A DNA stretch of 64,000 bases from Platycnemis pennipes (GCA_933228895.1 OW121848.1:98351470-98415469), one strand, 5' to 3'; numbered from the stretch's first letter, positions 36,870 through 48,861 are shown. Program-made: numbers and translations. The notes: generated by a model from the sequence alone, not told the origin.

Positions 36870-37139
36870 GGACAAGGATGGGAACGGAAAGGTAAGAAGA
36901 AAGAGTGGAGAGAGACCCGGCGTCAGCATTAGAGTACTCTTAACGAACGGCGGGTAGGAGACCACAACTTAACAAACGTTCCATCCGACGGACGAAGTAC
37001 TCGTAGCTCTCTCTACACAGCCGTGATGCAGGGTTTATCAATGAAAGATATCTTCCACTGCCGGTATTAGAACATGGGTATTAGAATCCTCGCAATGGAG
37101 GCCAGTGCTCCAACCACCACACCATCCCCACAATCCCCA
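36870..37139 (-). mobile_element. Type A SINE, minus strand
   Basis: The minus strand from about 37139 reads GGGGATGGTGTGGTGGTTGG, AGCACTGGCCTCC and a decayed box B. It continues with GTACTTCGTCCGTCGGATGG, GTTAAGAGTACTCTAATGC, then GACGCCGGGTCTCTCTCCAC. Order and spacing follow the 57583-57916 copy. The insert CATGGGTATTAGAA near 37073 partly repeats its neighbour (GGTATTAGAACATGG), a small tandem duplication inside the copy. The final (AACC) tail is not recognisable. Confidence 0.75.
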
Positions 37140-39880
37140 TGTACCTGGTATAGTACGCAGTACATTCAAGTTAGATGATAACGTTCATATTTTGGAATTA
37201 TTCTGCCCTCCTCAACTTCGAAATCCAATGACGCGGATTCCTCGAAAGTGAAATTATGCCTTCTCTCTTATATTTTCTTAGCCTTTTCTTTCTATTATTC
37301 GACTTCGATTCAATTCGATTTTGCTTTTTATCTTCGACTCACTTGATTTAAACAGTAATGCATTATGTACATACATATCAGAATTCTCCTAAGTGGAATG
37401 GACGACTTATTCCGTGAGAATTTACGAATATACCGGCAAAAACAATGAAGTCTACAATACATTAAAAATAATTGGAAATACTTCGACAACTATATAATGA
37501 ACAAGGAATAAGTATAGAATAGACAGTAATAACTAGATGCCTTAGTTTTGGAGAGAGCTTAGTAAGTAATAAAATTGTCAAAGGAGAGCGGTAAAAAGTA
37601 TGAGATCACATCTTACAGTCATGAGAATTGGTTTTGAAAGCCCCTGGCCTTCAGTGAAGATTCAGAGAAAGCATCACGTTAATTTCCTTCGTGCAAAAAC
37701 GCTTTGTTTCAATGCCACCTTAATACTAGAGTACTGTGTGCAGGTCAAGGAAAGCCAAGAAGTAGATTTAAGTCAAAATGACATTATTAAAAACGACCCC
37801 AAATTAAAGAATCGATGATAAATTTCCTTAGCTCGCTCTAAATACATATAGCAATGTTTTTTACAACTGAAAAAATTAACTCTTTGGATAATACTTACTT
37901 ATGCGCTGACGTAATCCCCACACTTTAAAATATTTATGGTAACGGTGTGAATTACTTTACCTCCAAGTAGAAACACGAAATTTTCTGGCTAAGCTGATAA
38001 ATTATTAACACCGCAGTGAAAATGTGACGTGTCCATTCGAATTGCATTGGAAGAGATATTTCATTATTCAACTAAAAGAACTTTCGATTTCTACATTCAT
38101 TGCCAGGATTATTTCCATCCTCTTCTTGTGCCCATGGACAACATAGAAGGCTGTCTACCCTTCTGCTACTCTCTCCCCAACATTTCCTCCCGCATGTCCT
38201 CCGAAGTTTCCTCGAGCGACGAGAATCCGATCGACTGTGATTGACTGATCCCCGCGTGGCCCCAAAGACACGTGATCCGAAGTGACGTCAATCTCCGTGT
38301 TCATGGAACCCATCAGCAGAAGAACAGCTAACTCGGCCGATGGCCATGATTAATGAAGGCAGACTAGGCGTCGCGAACGAACGCTGCCAAGGGTTTTTAA
38401 TTTAAGGGATGGAAACTCATGGAGGATATGCTCCGCAGGGCTTTCATTCGTAGAGCGTTAATACAGCACGGCGTCTTCTTATTTTTCCATCAGCTCCTCC
38501 AACTGGTCCGACATCTTTGCTTATCCGCCGCACGAAGGAATAAATTAGACATGACAGGAGCTAAATGGAAGGCTGTTTCCAATTAATGCGTTACTGCTTG
38601 AATGAGCGAGCATGTTCGCAGAGTGATCGAATAATTCTCCGAGAAGCCATTAAAAAAAAACATTTTTGCTCAATTAATGACCGGCGCACGTAGCTTTGCA
38701 TTAGTGATGATTTTGAAATGAGACCAATTTTCAAGGAGATGCTGAACTTCCTGTAGATCTCGGAGTCTCTCGATACTTCGATTTAATCTCAAGAAAAACA
38801 TCCCCTAACTGAATCGCCAGATGGTGCAGAGGTAAAAGAATACATTGTCAAATAATGATCAATTTTAGTTTTTTTTACTCTCACGAAAAGAAATGACCTT
38901 CAACACTAAGGGCGAACTATCGTGTAAATACTTTACCTGACGACCCTTTCTCATGATGCTTAAGTGGCAGTGAAAACCTAGCTAATTTGGCTGGACTATT
39001 TTACCTTTAAAGCAATAAATAAATAGAGGTGTAGTCCCTTTAACCCAATGGCGATCACAAAACACTTTGCCATTCAGCTGCTCATTAAACAGTACAAGTT
39101 TGCACGGCTTCATAATGGGGTCGTTTACCATGTTTTTTTACTGCCGAATCTGATAGAGTTTGTAAAATAAAATGTCCCGTATTTTTTCGTTTTTTGATCC
39201 GTCAATTATTTCTCGAGTTATAAGCGGCGAAAAACTGATGTTTTTAACCCTCTCGGAAAAGTGGGCGTGCAATGGACTCGCACGCCATCCACTTCTCCGA
39301 TGACAACTGAGACTGCGAAGCTCCTTCACCTAATCTCAATTGGGAACACACAGCTGACTCTGCCAATGGAAGCGGTTGCGACAGGATCTGTGCGAGCAGA
39401 CCTTCTGATATCCCCCCCTCCACTCCCTTTCCCTAAAGGCACTCAAGGACGGGAGGTGGATGACGTAATAAGTTTCAAAGTAGCTTTTTCGGTGGGTGTC
39501 ACCTTTTGCTTATTTGAATGTTTTGATTTATGAGTGAATGGCTCTGGTTAGAAGATTAATTTTTTCGCTAAAATTAACTTTTCGTTTCCATCTAACAATT
39601 TCGTGTACAAAATTGCGATTTCGGTTCCAAGTAAACGCCCCCATTGAAGACGACTCCTGTGGTGTACACTTGCCTCGGAGTTAAAGTAACATATTAGTGC
39701 ATTTTTGTGGAATTTAATGGCAAATAAATGAGGACCAGCGTTTTACTAATTAAAGTAAGAAATTACCCTTAGATATAGATTTATTTCGGACGCATCTACC
39801 TCTTTAATGCTCTTGAACATTTCTGTCGAATAACGAGCAAGAATGACGAAATGTTACAAAATGCAAGATTTAATTTGAAA
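37140..39880. other. Gene-free stretch
   Basis: AT-rich with scattered 60-90 codon ORFs (for example 37600-37818, 38029-38244, 39261-39533), none recognised. GC is moderately raised around 38240-38400. Confidence 0.4.
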
Positions 39881-40066
39881 TCATCAAGCATCTACAATCC
39901 TCAGAATGGCTTGACGCCACTCTCCACTCGATTCCCCTATCAGCTAACCTCTTCCTGCTCACAAAATTCTTTTCTCTAACATACTTCATTACTTACTCAG
40001 TACATCTCATGCGAAACCTTTTTTCATTCTTCCCATTCACTTTTCCCTCGAGGAAGGGCAACAGAG
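39881..40066 (-). mobile_element. Diverged RTE-like LINE 3' fragment, minus strand
   Basis: The plus strand TCATCAAGCATCTACAATCC, GACGCCACTCTCCACTCGAT, TTCCCCTATCAGCTAACCTC and TTTTCCCTCGAGGAAGG follow, in order, the 3' region of the element at 40449 (TCATCATTGGTCAACAATCC, GACGCAGCTTTCCACTCGAT, CTTCTATCGGCCAACC, TTTTCCCTCGACGATTG). It is a separate, older insertion containing only the C-terminal coding and 3' end, 5'-truncated, as is typical of LINE insertion. Confidence 0.75.
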
Positions 40067-40070
40067 ATCC

Positions 40071-40095
40071 CCATGAAAATCAAAGATTTTCATGG
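40071..40095. repeat. Short perfect hairpin
   Basis: CCATGAAAATC (40071-40081) and GATTTTCATGG (40085-40095) are exact reverse complements around AAA. It lies directly beyond the 5' end of the preceding LINE fragment. Confidence 0.7.
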
Positions 40096-40435
40096 AATGT
40101 GTGTGTTACGTATTGATGAATACGAGGAAAACTGGGAGAACTATGTACGCACTTAATCCGGAGGAAAAAAGAATATTGTAATTATGTTTTATCTCAGGGT
40201 TAAAATAATCATTCACTAGTGGTAAGAACACAGAAACTGGGCGAGGAAAAGATGAAATCGACCGCAAAAAGTAAATCCCTCCAAAGTGACAGCTAAGAGA
40301 TTTTTATAGACAGATACTTGAAGCGCGAATGATTAATTTGAGCGTATATTTCCGTCAGCGGCACGCTTCGAGACATCCAGTAGTACTAATCTGCCAAGAG
40401 ACACATAATTCTAAAATAGATACCACGTAAATAGC

Positions 40436-41666
40436 TAATTATGTCATCATCATCATCATTGGTCAACAATCCTAGGATTGGTTTGACGCAGCTTTCCACT
40501 CGATTCTTCTATCGGCCAACCTTTTCATTGTCACGTAATTCTTCTCTTTTACATCCTTCACAACCTGTTCCATGTATCTCATACGAGGCCTGCCTTTTCC
40601 AATCGTCCCGTTTACTTTTCCCTCGACGATTGTCTTCATCAGGCCATCGTGTCTCAAGATGGCCGATTAATTTGTCCCTTCTCCTTTTTAGAGTCGTCAG
40701 CAGACTTCCCTTTTCTCCCTCTCTTCGTAGGACTTCCTCGTTACTTACTCGGTGGATCCATTTAATCTTCATCATTCTTCTGAAGCACCACATTTCGCTT
40801 TCCCAACGCTTTTCCACTGATTTCTCATTGAGATTCTCTCCTATGTTATTTCCCACTGCATTCTGAAATGCCAGCTGATGTTGAGCCTCCCTCAGTTTTC
40901 CTACTTGCCATATATTCTTATTTGTTTTCTTCAGTTTCTTGCATCTTCGATGGCATTTCATTATCACTATATTATGGTCACTGTCGATGTCTGCCCCAGG
41001 GTAGCTTCTGCAGTCCTTCACTTGATTTCTAATTCTCTGCTTCACTAAAATATAGTCTATTTGAAATATTCTTCTGTCTCCTGGCATTTTTCTCGTGTAT
41101 CGTCTTCGGTTGTAATTTTCAAACAATGTGTTGGCGACCACTAACGTATGTTGCATGCAGAACTCCAGCAGTATTTCTCCTCTTTCGTTTCTGTTTCCCA
41201 ATCCGTATTTTCCAGTTATTCTTCCATCTTGACCTTCGCCGACAATAGCGTTCCATTCTCCTAAAATAATTAGGTTTTCTTCTCCTTCTACCTGTTTTAT
41301 AACGTCTTCGTAGATGTCTTCCACTTCTTCATTATATTTTTAGTGCGTCGTAGGCATGTAAACCTGAACCACTATCGTATCTACAGGTTTAGTCTCAATC
41401 TTCACCATTATTATCCTTTTATTGTACTGCAGAAAGCTCTTTACAAGCATTCCGGTGCTCTTTCTGAGCATGATCCCTATTCCAGCATTACCATTTAGAG
41501 ATCCCTTGTGTATAATCCTGAAGTTTCCACTCCAAAAGTCTCCATCTCCGGGCCACTTCATTTCGTTGATTCCCAATACGTCGAGGCCCATTCTTCGCAT
41601 TTCCACCTTCAGGTTCTCCAGTCTTCCGCAGGTCCTCATAATTATAATTACCATAATTATGTCATC
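40436..41666 (-). mobile_element. RTE-like non-LTR retrotransposon copy with 13-bp target duplication
   Basis: An insertion of about 1.2 kb is bounded by the exact 13-bp repeat TAATTATGTCATC at 40436-40448 and 41654-41666. The 3' end on the minus strand is a trinucleotide tail, seen on the plus strand as TCATCATCATCATCAT at 40443-40458, which overlaps the duplication. The 5' end lies inside the endonuclease gene, so the copy is 5'-truncated. It also lacks most of the reverse transcriptase, so it is non-autonomous and dead. RTE-type elements are known for an EN-RT single ORF, a short 3' end and simple-repeat tails, which fits; the exact clade is inferred from protein resemblance only. Confidence 0.85.
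40472..41653 (-). pseudogene. Endonuclease-reverse transcriptase pseudogene, RT core deleted
   Basis: Read on the minus strand from 41653. The first part (to an in-frame TAA at 41342-41340) contains LENLKVEMRRMGLDVLGINE and NAGIGIMLRK, the N-terminal half of an exonuclease-endonuclease-phosphatase (APE-like) domain. After the stop the same frame continues with GEWNAIVGE (about 41261), RRIFQIDYILV and SDHN (40982-40971). Near 40800 the protein jumps to EMWCFRRMMKIKWIHR, which normally lies at the far C-terminal side of the polyprotein, so the whole RT palm and fingers are absent. A frameshift near 40658 moves the reading to RHDGLMKTIVEG, GKGRPRMRYMEQ and KRLADRRIEWKAASNQS, ending at 40472. The usual catalytic Asp of the GDWN-type motif is Glu here. 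This is a decayed protein in three pieces, not a working enzyme. Confidence 0.85.
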
Positions 41667-42780
41667 TGATGTTAATTTGAAAGCAAACAGAGAAATCTTC
41701 GTTTTTAGTTTTGATGAAATAATTTAGTTGCGTGTCATTAAAAGCACTTTGAGAAAGTTGTTCCAAGCAACACGTTAGGCATGGATATTACCCAATACAC
41801 ATGCCAGACTTTAAATTTTATTTGATGCGGAATTCTTTCAATGAATGATTATCATTTCTGCACTGTGACTCGTTAAAAATATCTCGTCTTCCTAGGGATG
41901 AATTGAAACTGAACAATGAAAAGTCACGTCCGATCGAACTTGATTAGTGAAAGGAGTAAGGGGTTAATTTGATTTTTTGAACACTCAAGAGGCATAACCA
42001 TTATATAACAAAGAAATATATAGGATAGAGACTGGATCTGCATATCGCCCTCCTGTGTGCTTCGACTCAACTCGGTTTTGAATCAAATTTGGCAAAGATA
42101 AGCGATAGACCGATCTGGTTACAAAATAATAGAAGCCTTAGAGATCTGACGTTGTCAGATGATAATGATGTTTAAAAAGATGGAAAAAATAATATAATAA
42201 AGCGTACAAAATATGTAAGGAAAAGTGACCATTGTGGTGCATAGTACGACTGAGAATTGGACTCACCCTGAAATATAATTGCTCAGTGAAGAAAATAACT
42301 GACGAAAAATAAGTGAAGGAAGACAGATGGAAGAACAATGGAAGAGAGATTCAAGAGAGAAGAAATCACCAGTGTGTGACTGAGCTAGTGATTAATAGTA
42401 CAGAATGGACACCTACAGTTAACCAACCTTAAGATTAAAAATCAATGATGATGCAGTAGATGAAGAAGAATAATTTTTCCAAAATCAGTAAACGTAGGAT
42501 TCCACTCGCCATAATACCGAGAGGAATTAGGGCTCATGACGATATCGTAATAATTTAACTTCTGAAATACGAACGCATACGTAAAGCATGGTGTTGAGGC
42601 CACATGCAAAACGTGAAAGTAATTTTGAAATTGGCCAAAGAAAAATATAGCACTTCTACTATTCAGTCATTCTACACGACCTGAGCATGGAGGCCATCCA
42701 AAATCATCAGATGAGACTAAATTATTGCTAAAAATAGCATTGAAGCCTTGAACGTTTATACCTTGCAAATGGTCTACACG
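41667..42780. other. No gene recognised
   Basis: AT-rich link between two LINE insertions; no recognisable feature. Confidence 0.4.
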
Positions 42781-42781
42781 G

Positions 42782-42913
42782 AAACCAAAGTCATCATCAT
42801 TGGTCAACAATCCTAGGATTGGTTTGACGCAGCTTTCCACTCGATTCTTCTATCGGCCAACCTCTTCATTGCCACGTAATTCTTCTCTTTTACATCCTTC
42901 ACCAAACCAAAGT
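42782..42913 (-). mobile_element. Short 5'-truncated RTE-like insertion with target duplication
   Basis: 42791-42903 is nearly identical to the 3' end of the element at 40449, from the TCATCATCAT tail through ACCAATCC to the codons for KDVKEKNYVAMKRLADRRIEW. It is flanked by the exact repeat AAACCAAAGT (42782-42791 and 42904-42913). Only about 113 bp of element were inserted, an extreme 5' truncation. High similarity to the 40449 copy (KNYVTMKR there, KNYVAMKR here) indicates the same subfamily. Confidence 0.85.
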
Positions 42914-43096
42914 ATACAGCAGATAGGGGACTTCTCTCACGGCCGATAATTCCGCCATATTTGTATACACACGTCATGTGAAACGAACTCCAACGACCCA
43001 TCAGAGCAAGAATGTTGTGTCAGTAACAAGAGAGTATGCACTAGACAATACAATGCATTGAATACATGCGCTCGAAGACGGAGAAGGTAGTGTACA

Positions 43097-43680
43097 ATGC
43101 TTCGATGCTTAGTAAATTGCCTTTCAGCAACGAGGAACGGGTCAAAACGAGCCAACGCCAGAGGGGGGAGATTGGAGCCGACCGCAGACGGGACGGTGAG
43201 ATATAAATCGAAGCTCTCTCGTGGGTCAAAGGATTATTCCTCCACGATGAAGGGTTGGTTGGCAGCGGAGAGGATATTCCATGCACTTCAAACGGAAAGG
43301 GTCAGCTCGAGGTGGCGGAGAAAGCCCAGTCTTCCTTCCTCAGGCCCTCCGGCAGACCCTCGCGAGAGGAGACGGATCCACCCCTCCCTTCCTCGCCGCG
43401 ACGCAACAGGACGCCCATCAATCGAATCCCTCCCCGCCCCCACCACCAAAGTCGTCACTCACTGCGCCCCCTTGCTGATCGCGGCGCGCGCCGAGAGGTA
43501 ATTATTCAAAGCCTCCCGAGAGCGACGACGGGAGAAGAGAGGATGCAAAGAGGGATGATATCGAGGGAGATTGGATTGGAGAGGGCAGGCCACTGGAGAC
43601 ACGAAGACCATAGGGAGAGTGGGAGGTAGGGATTGTTGTGGGGGGGTGGGAGGGTGGGGGGAGAGGGCGCTAGAAGAGGT
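43097..43680. other. GC-rich island with a strong G-quadruplex motif
   Basis: GC-rich with CpGs. C-rich on the plus strand at about 43370-43450, then G/A-rich to 43675. At 43640-43661 the pattern is seven G, T, GGG, A, GGG, T, six G, a textbook four-tract quadruplex with one-base loops. Overlapping ORFs on both strands (43097-43501, 43255-43629, 43459-43773) are not recognisable as proteins. Confidence 0.6.
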
Positions 43681-45264
43681 TAATACCCTGCCCACCGATC
43701 GCTCGAAGCCGTCGTATGTAGAGATGTGGAAGTAGCGCTGGAACAATACGAACGCGGGCACTGGAATCAACATCGAGGCCTAAGGATTATAAAGCCTCTT
43801 GGAACATATTAGGTAGGATTGAACAAATGTGAGACGTTATGAAAGTCGTTTCGCGCTGTAAAAACGGAATCACATGCGCAATATTAAGAATTAAGGAAAA
43901 GATTAGCACTAGAAATAGACAAAATAATGGCTGCAACGGCCGTATGAATTCAAATACCGACATTAGAGTGTCATTGCCTATTTCTAACACTACAATTAGA
44001 TAGTGACTCTCAACATTTGGAGCGGTGGAAGCATTTGGAAGCTGCCCGCAACAGCGATGGTCTTGTGTTTTAATGAAGATGATGATAGACTGCCAGAACT
44101 ACTCTTTGGAACTCGTTTGCATTTATTAATTCAGTGTGAAAACGAGTGAGTTTCATTTTACTTAGATTTTTTTTTTTCAAGTTTCGTTTTAACGATGAAT
44201 CAACCCTTTGGAAAAAAAATTTAAGGTGTTGTGACATACGGAAATATACTGTTCCGGATTTCACTCCAAGGTACCTACTTCAAGATCTTCCAAGAGGCAG
44301 CCGGTATCTGACCGTCAAGTCAGCGATTAATTTAAGCCGAAGAAGCCTGACATGAAGGGAATAATTTGTTGCAGGACTGCCACGCCAGACGTTTAAATTA
44401 TTTCTCTAAAAGTTCAGCCAAAAAAGGTGGTATTGATGAGTAGCACTTTTGATTGGTTCTTTCTGCTCATTAATTTACACCACCTCATCAGTTTATAGGT
44501 ATGGGTGTGCATGATGAGGCCATGATCAACAACTACTTGGCAGAAAAACTTGTAGAGAGAATTTTCATAGCATTCTCCTATTTTATTCTCTCCCCTTCCT
44601 CCGCACAAATGTCTGTTTGATATTTTACAAGGAATTAAGACCTACCTATAAGGATGTCCGCACATGAAAGGAAGGGCGAGGGCGTTCCCAGTTGTTCATA
44701 TGGTTTCTCAGTACGGCGTTATTACCACAAAATTGTTATATTTTTGAGAGTTGTATATTAGCAGGAAGAATTTTTCTCTCATTGTCAGTATTGGATGTTC
44801 TGCCTATGGTAGAGTGTTACCTCTTGGGTTCTAGATAAGGTTACTAAAATTACAATATGTTCTTAGCCTTAATAAAAGTAAAAATCTTAGCGTGGGCATG
44901 TGGGAATGGATGATAAGATGCTAATGCTAATGGATGCCTTTTTTTACGGCGAGAATGATAATAAACAATGCGAATGGAATAACTGGTCTGCATGGAAAAT
45001 TAATGACTAAGAAAAAACTTGATTTTTACACAACCAAATCTGGATGGAAGGTATCTTTCAGTGCCATAAATTAAACATTAACGATAACGCTTTACATACC
45101 TCTGCAATAAATAGTAAAAGAGACCCTCTGAATGCTCTGAAGATGTTGACCATCAATGGTACCTACCTTCTACATATTTTTATTGTTGTTTGTTATTTCG
45201 CGGGGTATTTATAATCTTCATTTTTTACAAAAAATATAATGCTATTTTTAGAGTTTTTTATTTT
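43681..45264. other. AT-rich stretch with no gene
   Basis: No recognised features; ORFs of 60-70 codons on both strands are unsupported. Confidence 0.4.
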
Positions 45265-45324
45265 CCCCCTGCCACACACCCTCGTAGTGTCTCGCAGGGT
45301 ATTACGTAGTTGCAGATGTAGAGT
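45265..45324 (+). mobile_element. LINE-like 3' end, family C
   Basis: CCCCCTGCCACACACCCTCG, TAGTGTCTCGCAGGGTATTA, then CGTAGTTGCAGATGTAGAG. The same sequence, diverged, is at 51259-51312, shortened at 21243, and inverted at 48820. The repeated boundary and the GATGTAGA end suggest the 3' terminus of a non-LTR element. The upstream body was not recognised. Confidence 0.55.
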
Positions 45325-47649
45325 AGTCACGAAGTCTATAAAGAGTAAGGTCGTAACATCTCCATCAATAACAAATTAAATAGGATGACCTTCGCCCTGG
45401 CATTCGTCAGAAAAACATGCTCTTCTCGCGAAGGGAGAAAAGCCAAACCCAATGCATTTTACCTCGATTTGACGTATATGTTCACCATGAATTAAATTGT
45501 TCCCTTCGGTTAGAGGTACGGTAAAAATAATTTTATTTGTAGTCTTGGAGATATGATCCATTTTGGCTATTAATTACGAACTTTTCGGCCAAAGGTATTA
45601 CCAATATAAGAATGCACTTGTGAATGATGCACTAAACGAAAAATTCGCTGACTAAGTTTCAAATTACTTCAGACGGAATAAAAAAATATCTTCTAATAAC
45701 ATAAGTGGGAAAATATTAATCCAGTTAATATCCTTTTTGTGAATCTTATGTTACCTCCCTACAATGCGTAATTAAATCAACGAACTTTCGATAGGATAGA
45801 TCTCCTGAGTGAAATTATTTTGCGAACTTAAAGGGAAATTCAAATAAGCTGGTTTAACGGAAACAGGGTTTTTTTTCTTGGCCTTGATACTGAAAACTCG
45901 AAATTTTAATTAAAATCATAAAACGTGGTGATATTAAAATATATGTATTTCGAAACTGCGTTTCCTCTCTGAAGCACTGAATTAAAAACTATGATTTAGT
46001 CGCCACGACATGTCCTTGAAGTGACTTATCACCGCTTGACAGTCTAGCTTAATGACATGTTTTTCGCTTCCTTGAAGTTATCGCCTCGCCAACTTCGGTT
46101 GCCTCTTCAAAAATACAGGTTTATTCATATATGTTTCTCGTGAAATACGACGCAAAATTTTCACATCATGACACGAAATGGAGAAAGGAACGACATGGAA
46201 TGGAGGCCATATCTTTCCAACGTAAGTAGTTCATCGTTAAGACACCTAAAGCTAGCAAAGGAGTTTTTCATTAAAAATCAATTCGAGAAAAGGCTTTGAT
46301 TTCTCATGCTAACAAATTATTTTTATATTCGAATGTATCTTTCCATGTTAGTTTGAAATAATTTAGTATATCTCTCCGACAGAAGCATGAAGAATAAGAA
46401 AACCTCATTCCAGTCAAACACATTGGCAATATTACTACGTGGCGATGAATTATTGAAATGGAAAAACTTGTATATTGCTGCAAGGTATTGATTAATGAAG
46501 GCGTATGTTCAGATGAAATTAGTTGAATGTATCCTCCAAAAATAGAGTTAATTAAAAACATCAAACATAGCTAATGAGTAGCTACGAGTTTATATTTTAC
46601 TTAAACGTTTACGGAAAAAACGAGGCACCATTGTTCGACTAATTAACCAATTGATAGCCAGTCAATCCACTTTCGGAATGAGTAAAAGGAGCCCATATTG
46701 TTATACTTAATGCATATTCCATGAATTCATTTTTGAAAGAAATTCAAATTGCTGAATATATGTACACGTTTAACAGCGAGAGATTAATTTTTGCTTCGGA
46801 TTCCACTGATAGAAGAAACTGAGACAGAAAAATCAGTAATTTGAATACATTTCTGAACAAATGATCGAAAAATCTCATTGTAGTGCGGAAAAAGTAAATA
46901 CCGTCCACGAAATTTTTTTAATTCAAAAGTGGTCGTTCGCTATAGTAAAAGACGAGTAAATGTATATATTTATACTTCTGAAATACAATTAACCGTGCAT
47001 AGAAGTTCCTATTTGAATTATACTTAACCTAAATCCCTAGTTAAAGTGATATCTAAGCCACCTAACTTTCTATTGATCAGTGTATTTGTGTACACGCAAC
47101 CTTAATTTATTGATACTTCTGATGAATGCGGCAGTAATAGCTTACAAAGTAGTGCTAATTGAGTACTAATGTGTTAGACACATCTCATTAACATAGAAAA
47201 ACATAGAATAGAATGCCATTTTTACGATGTAGCATCTACTGCACACTCCAGAGGCCACCTCACACACAGGTTCCATAAATGCTGGGCGCGCAAACACTAT
47301 AATTCTTATCCATTACACTCTTTTTTAAGGTCGACCTTTTCTCCGCAAAAAATAACTTCATTAATCTTCGCGCGGGAGGGAAAAATGTGAGCATAACACC
47401 GACATCGCTTTACAATATGAATCGTAATGGCGGGGCACAACGGTAGAAGAATTCGATCCTTTCACTTAAACACCTGGGGCCTAAGAGATACGTCCGATCA
47501 TAAAGTTAAGAAAAAAACACCAAACGGTGAATGGACTTCATCGACATGGAGCCAATGGACGCGAGGGTGGCGAAATGAGGTATTAATAAATAATGTCACT
47601 GAATAATTACCTCTGCTGGTGAGATAATAACATGGTGAATATATCGTGA
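45325..47649. other. AT-rich stretch with no gene
   Basis: No recognisable coding region or repeat; minus-strand ORFs at 45376-45561 and 46304-46564 have no motif. Confidence 0.4.
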
Positions 47650-48035
47650 ATTACACTTTCGGGTACGTGCTATGGGAACTGAACACAATAGAAGACGACC
47701 CTTTGTCTGGGGAAAACGACCGACACTCTTGAGCTCTCTATGGCCTCGCTGCAACCGCCCTCGTGCGGCTGCGGGGAAAAGGTTGATCGCCGCCGATGCG
47801 GTGTCATGTGGGCGTGTCCGGGCAAAGCCGAAAGGGGATATTTCGACTATCAAGGAGGATTTACGTCCAAATCGATCGTGGGTATTTTTTTTCGGCTGGA
47901 CCACCCGCGGAGCGAGAGCAATGGGACTGCGGTGAGGATGGGGCGAAGGGGGAGGGAGAGCGGGAAATGGGGGCGGGGGAAAAAGACCTCGACAGGTCCA
48001 CCGTCTTCTTCTCTTTCCGCTCCCAGAATCTTAGG
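47650..48035. other. GC-rich island
   Basis: CpG-rich core (47750-47830) followed by a plus-strand G/A-rich part (GGGGCGAAGGGGGAGGGAGA near 47940). Frames on both strands overlap (47672-47935, 47740-48075, 47596-47904) and have no recognisable domains. Confidence 0.4.
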
Positions 48036-48499
48036 TAACATGGGCTACAGACATTCTCACTCTGGATTGCAATGAAAATCCAAGCAGAACAGAGGCTAGA
48101 ATCAACCTAGGTATCATTTACAAACATATAATATTACGATTTCGACCTAAGTGGTACAATCGGATTCCCCGATTTTCGTGAGATGAACTACCTAGGAGTA
48201 TGCTGTTTGTTTACTCTAGTTTAAAATGTACAATAGATTTACATTCGATACCGACACCCATTCGATTGTAATCGGAATTCCAGAGAACTGAGAATCAAGA
48301 GTTTTTACCTCAACGAAGTCCGAAGCAGAACTCTTAATCTTTCGCCTAAAAGAACAGCATGTTATCACGTTATCGCCTTAAAAAATTCATGTATATTGAT
48401 TTTTCAGACAAATATGCACTCCAAAAGCTGCAACTGAGTATGCAGTAGCTTATTAAAAAATTAAGCACAACCATAAAAAAATTCCTGCTTAAAAACTGT
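48036..48499. other. No gene recognised
   Basis: AT-rich and featureless. Confidence 0.4.
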
Positions 48500-48565
48500 G
48501 TGGGGAGGAGCTTGGCTTTGGGACGCACGGTTCTTGGTTTAAACTCCGGTGAAGTACCTCCGGGC
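48500..48565 (+). mobile_element. Possible head of a type A SINE
   Basis: GAGGAGCTTGGCTTTGGGAC followed by CTTGGTTTAAACTCCGG lines up with the tRNA-like head of the 57583 copy (GGTGGC, ACTGGCC, CGGGTTCAATTCCCGG). The body beyond it is not convincing, so this is tentative. Confidence 0.3.
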
Positions 48566-48819
48566 CAATATAAAATCGAAGAGGCACGATTTTCATCACT
48601 GTAACTGTATGTGACGTAGTTAGAAATTGTGAATATAACACAGAAATATAGCTCACACGTCCTTGGGGTCTATATCCATGAAGTTTGAATTCACATACGT
48701 TTAAAAAATACGATAACCTGACATTGATTTGAGTGAAATAGCTGATTTTTTTTCAACAACAGTGGCGGATGAAGCACCATCATGGAAGAGTTATTCGTGG
48801 CATGGCCACAGACATAAAC

Positions 48820-48861
48820 ACCTACGCAATACCTAGCGAGACACCGCGAGGGTGTGTGGTG
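48820..48861 (-). mobile_element. LINE-like 3' end, family C, minus strand
   Basis: On the plus strand ACCTACGCAATACCTAGCGA, GACACCGCGAGGGTGTGTGG is the reverse complement of the family C sequence at 45265-45324, with about five differences. The plus-strand ORF at 48769-49071 (100 codons) overlaps it and is therefore unlikely to be a host gene. Confidence 0.6.

Noticed and set aside
40441..40866. 141-codon plus-strand ORF
   Set aside because: Antisense of the RTE-like pseudogene, whose protein motifs lie on the minus strand.
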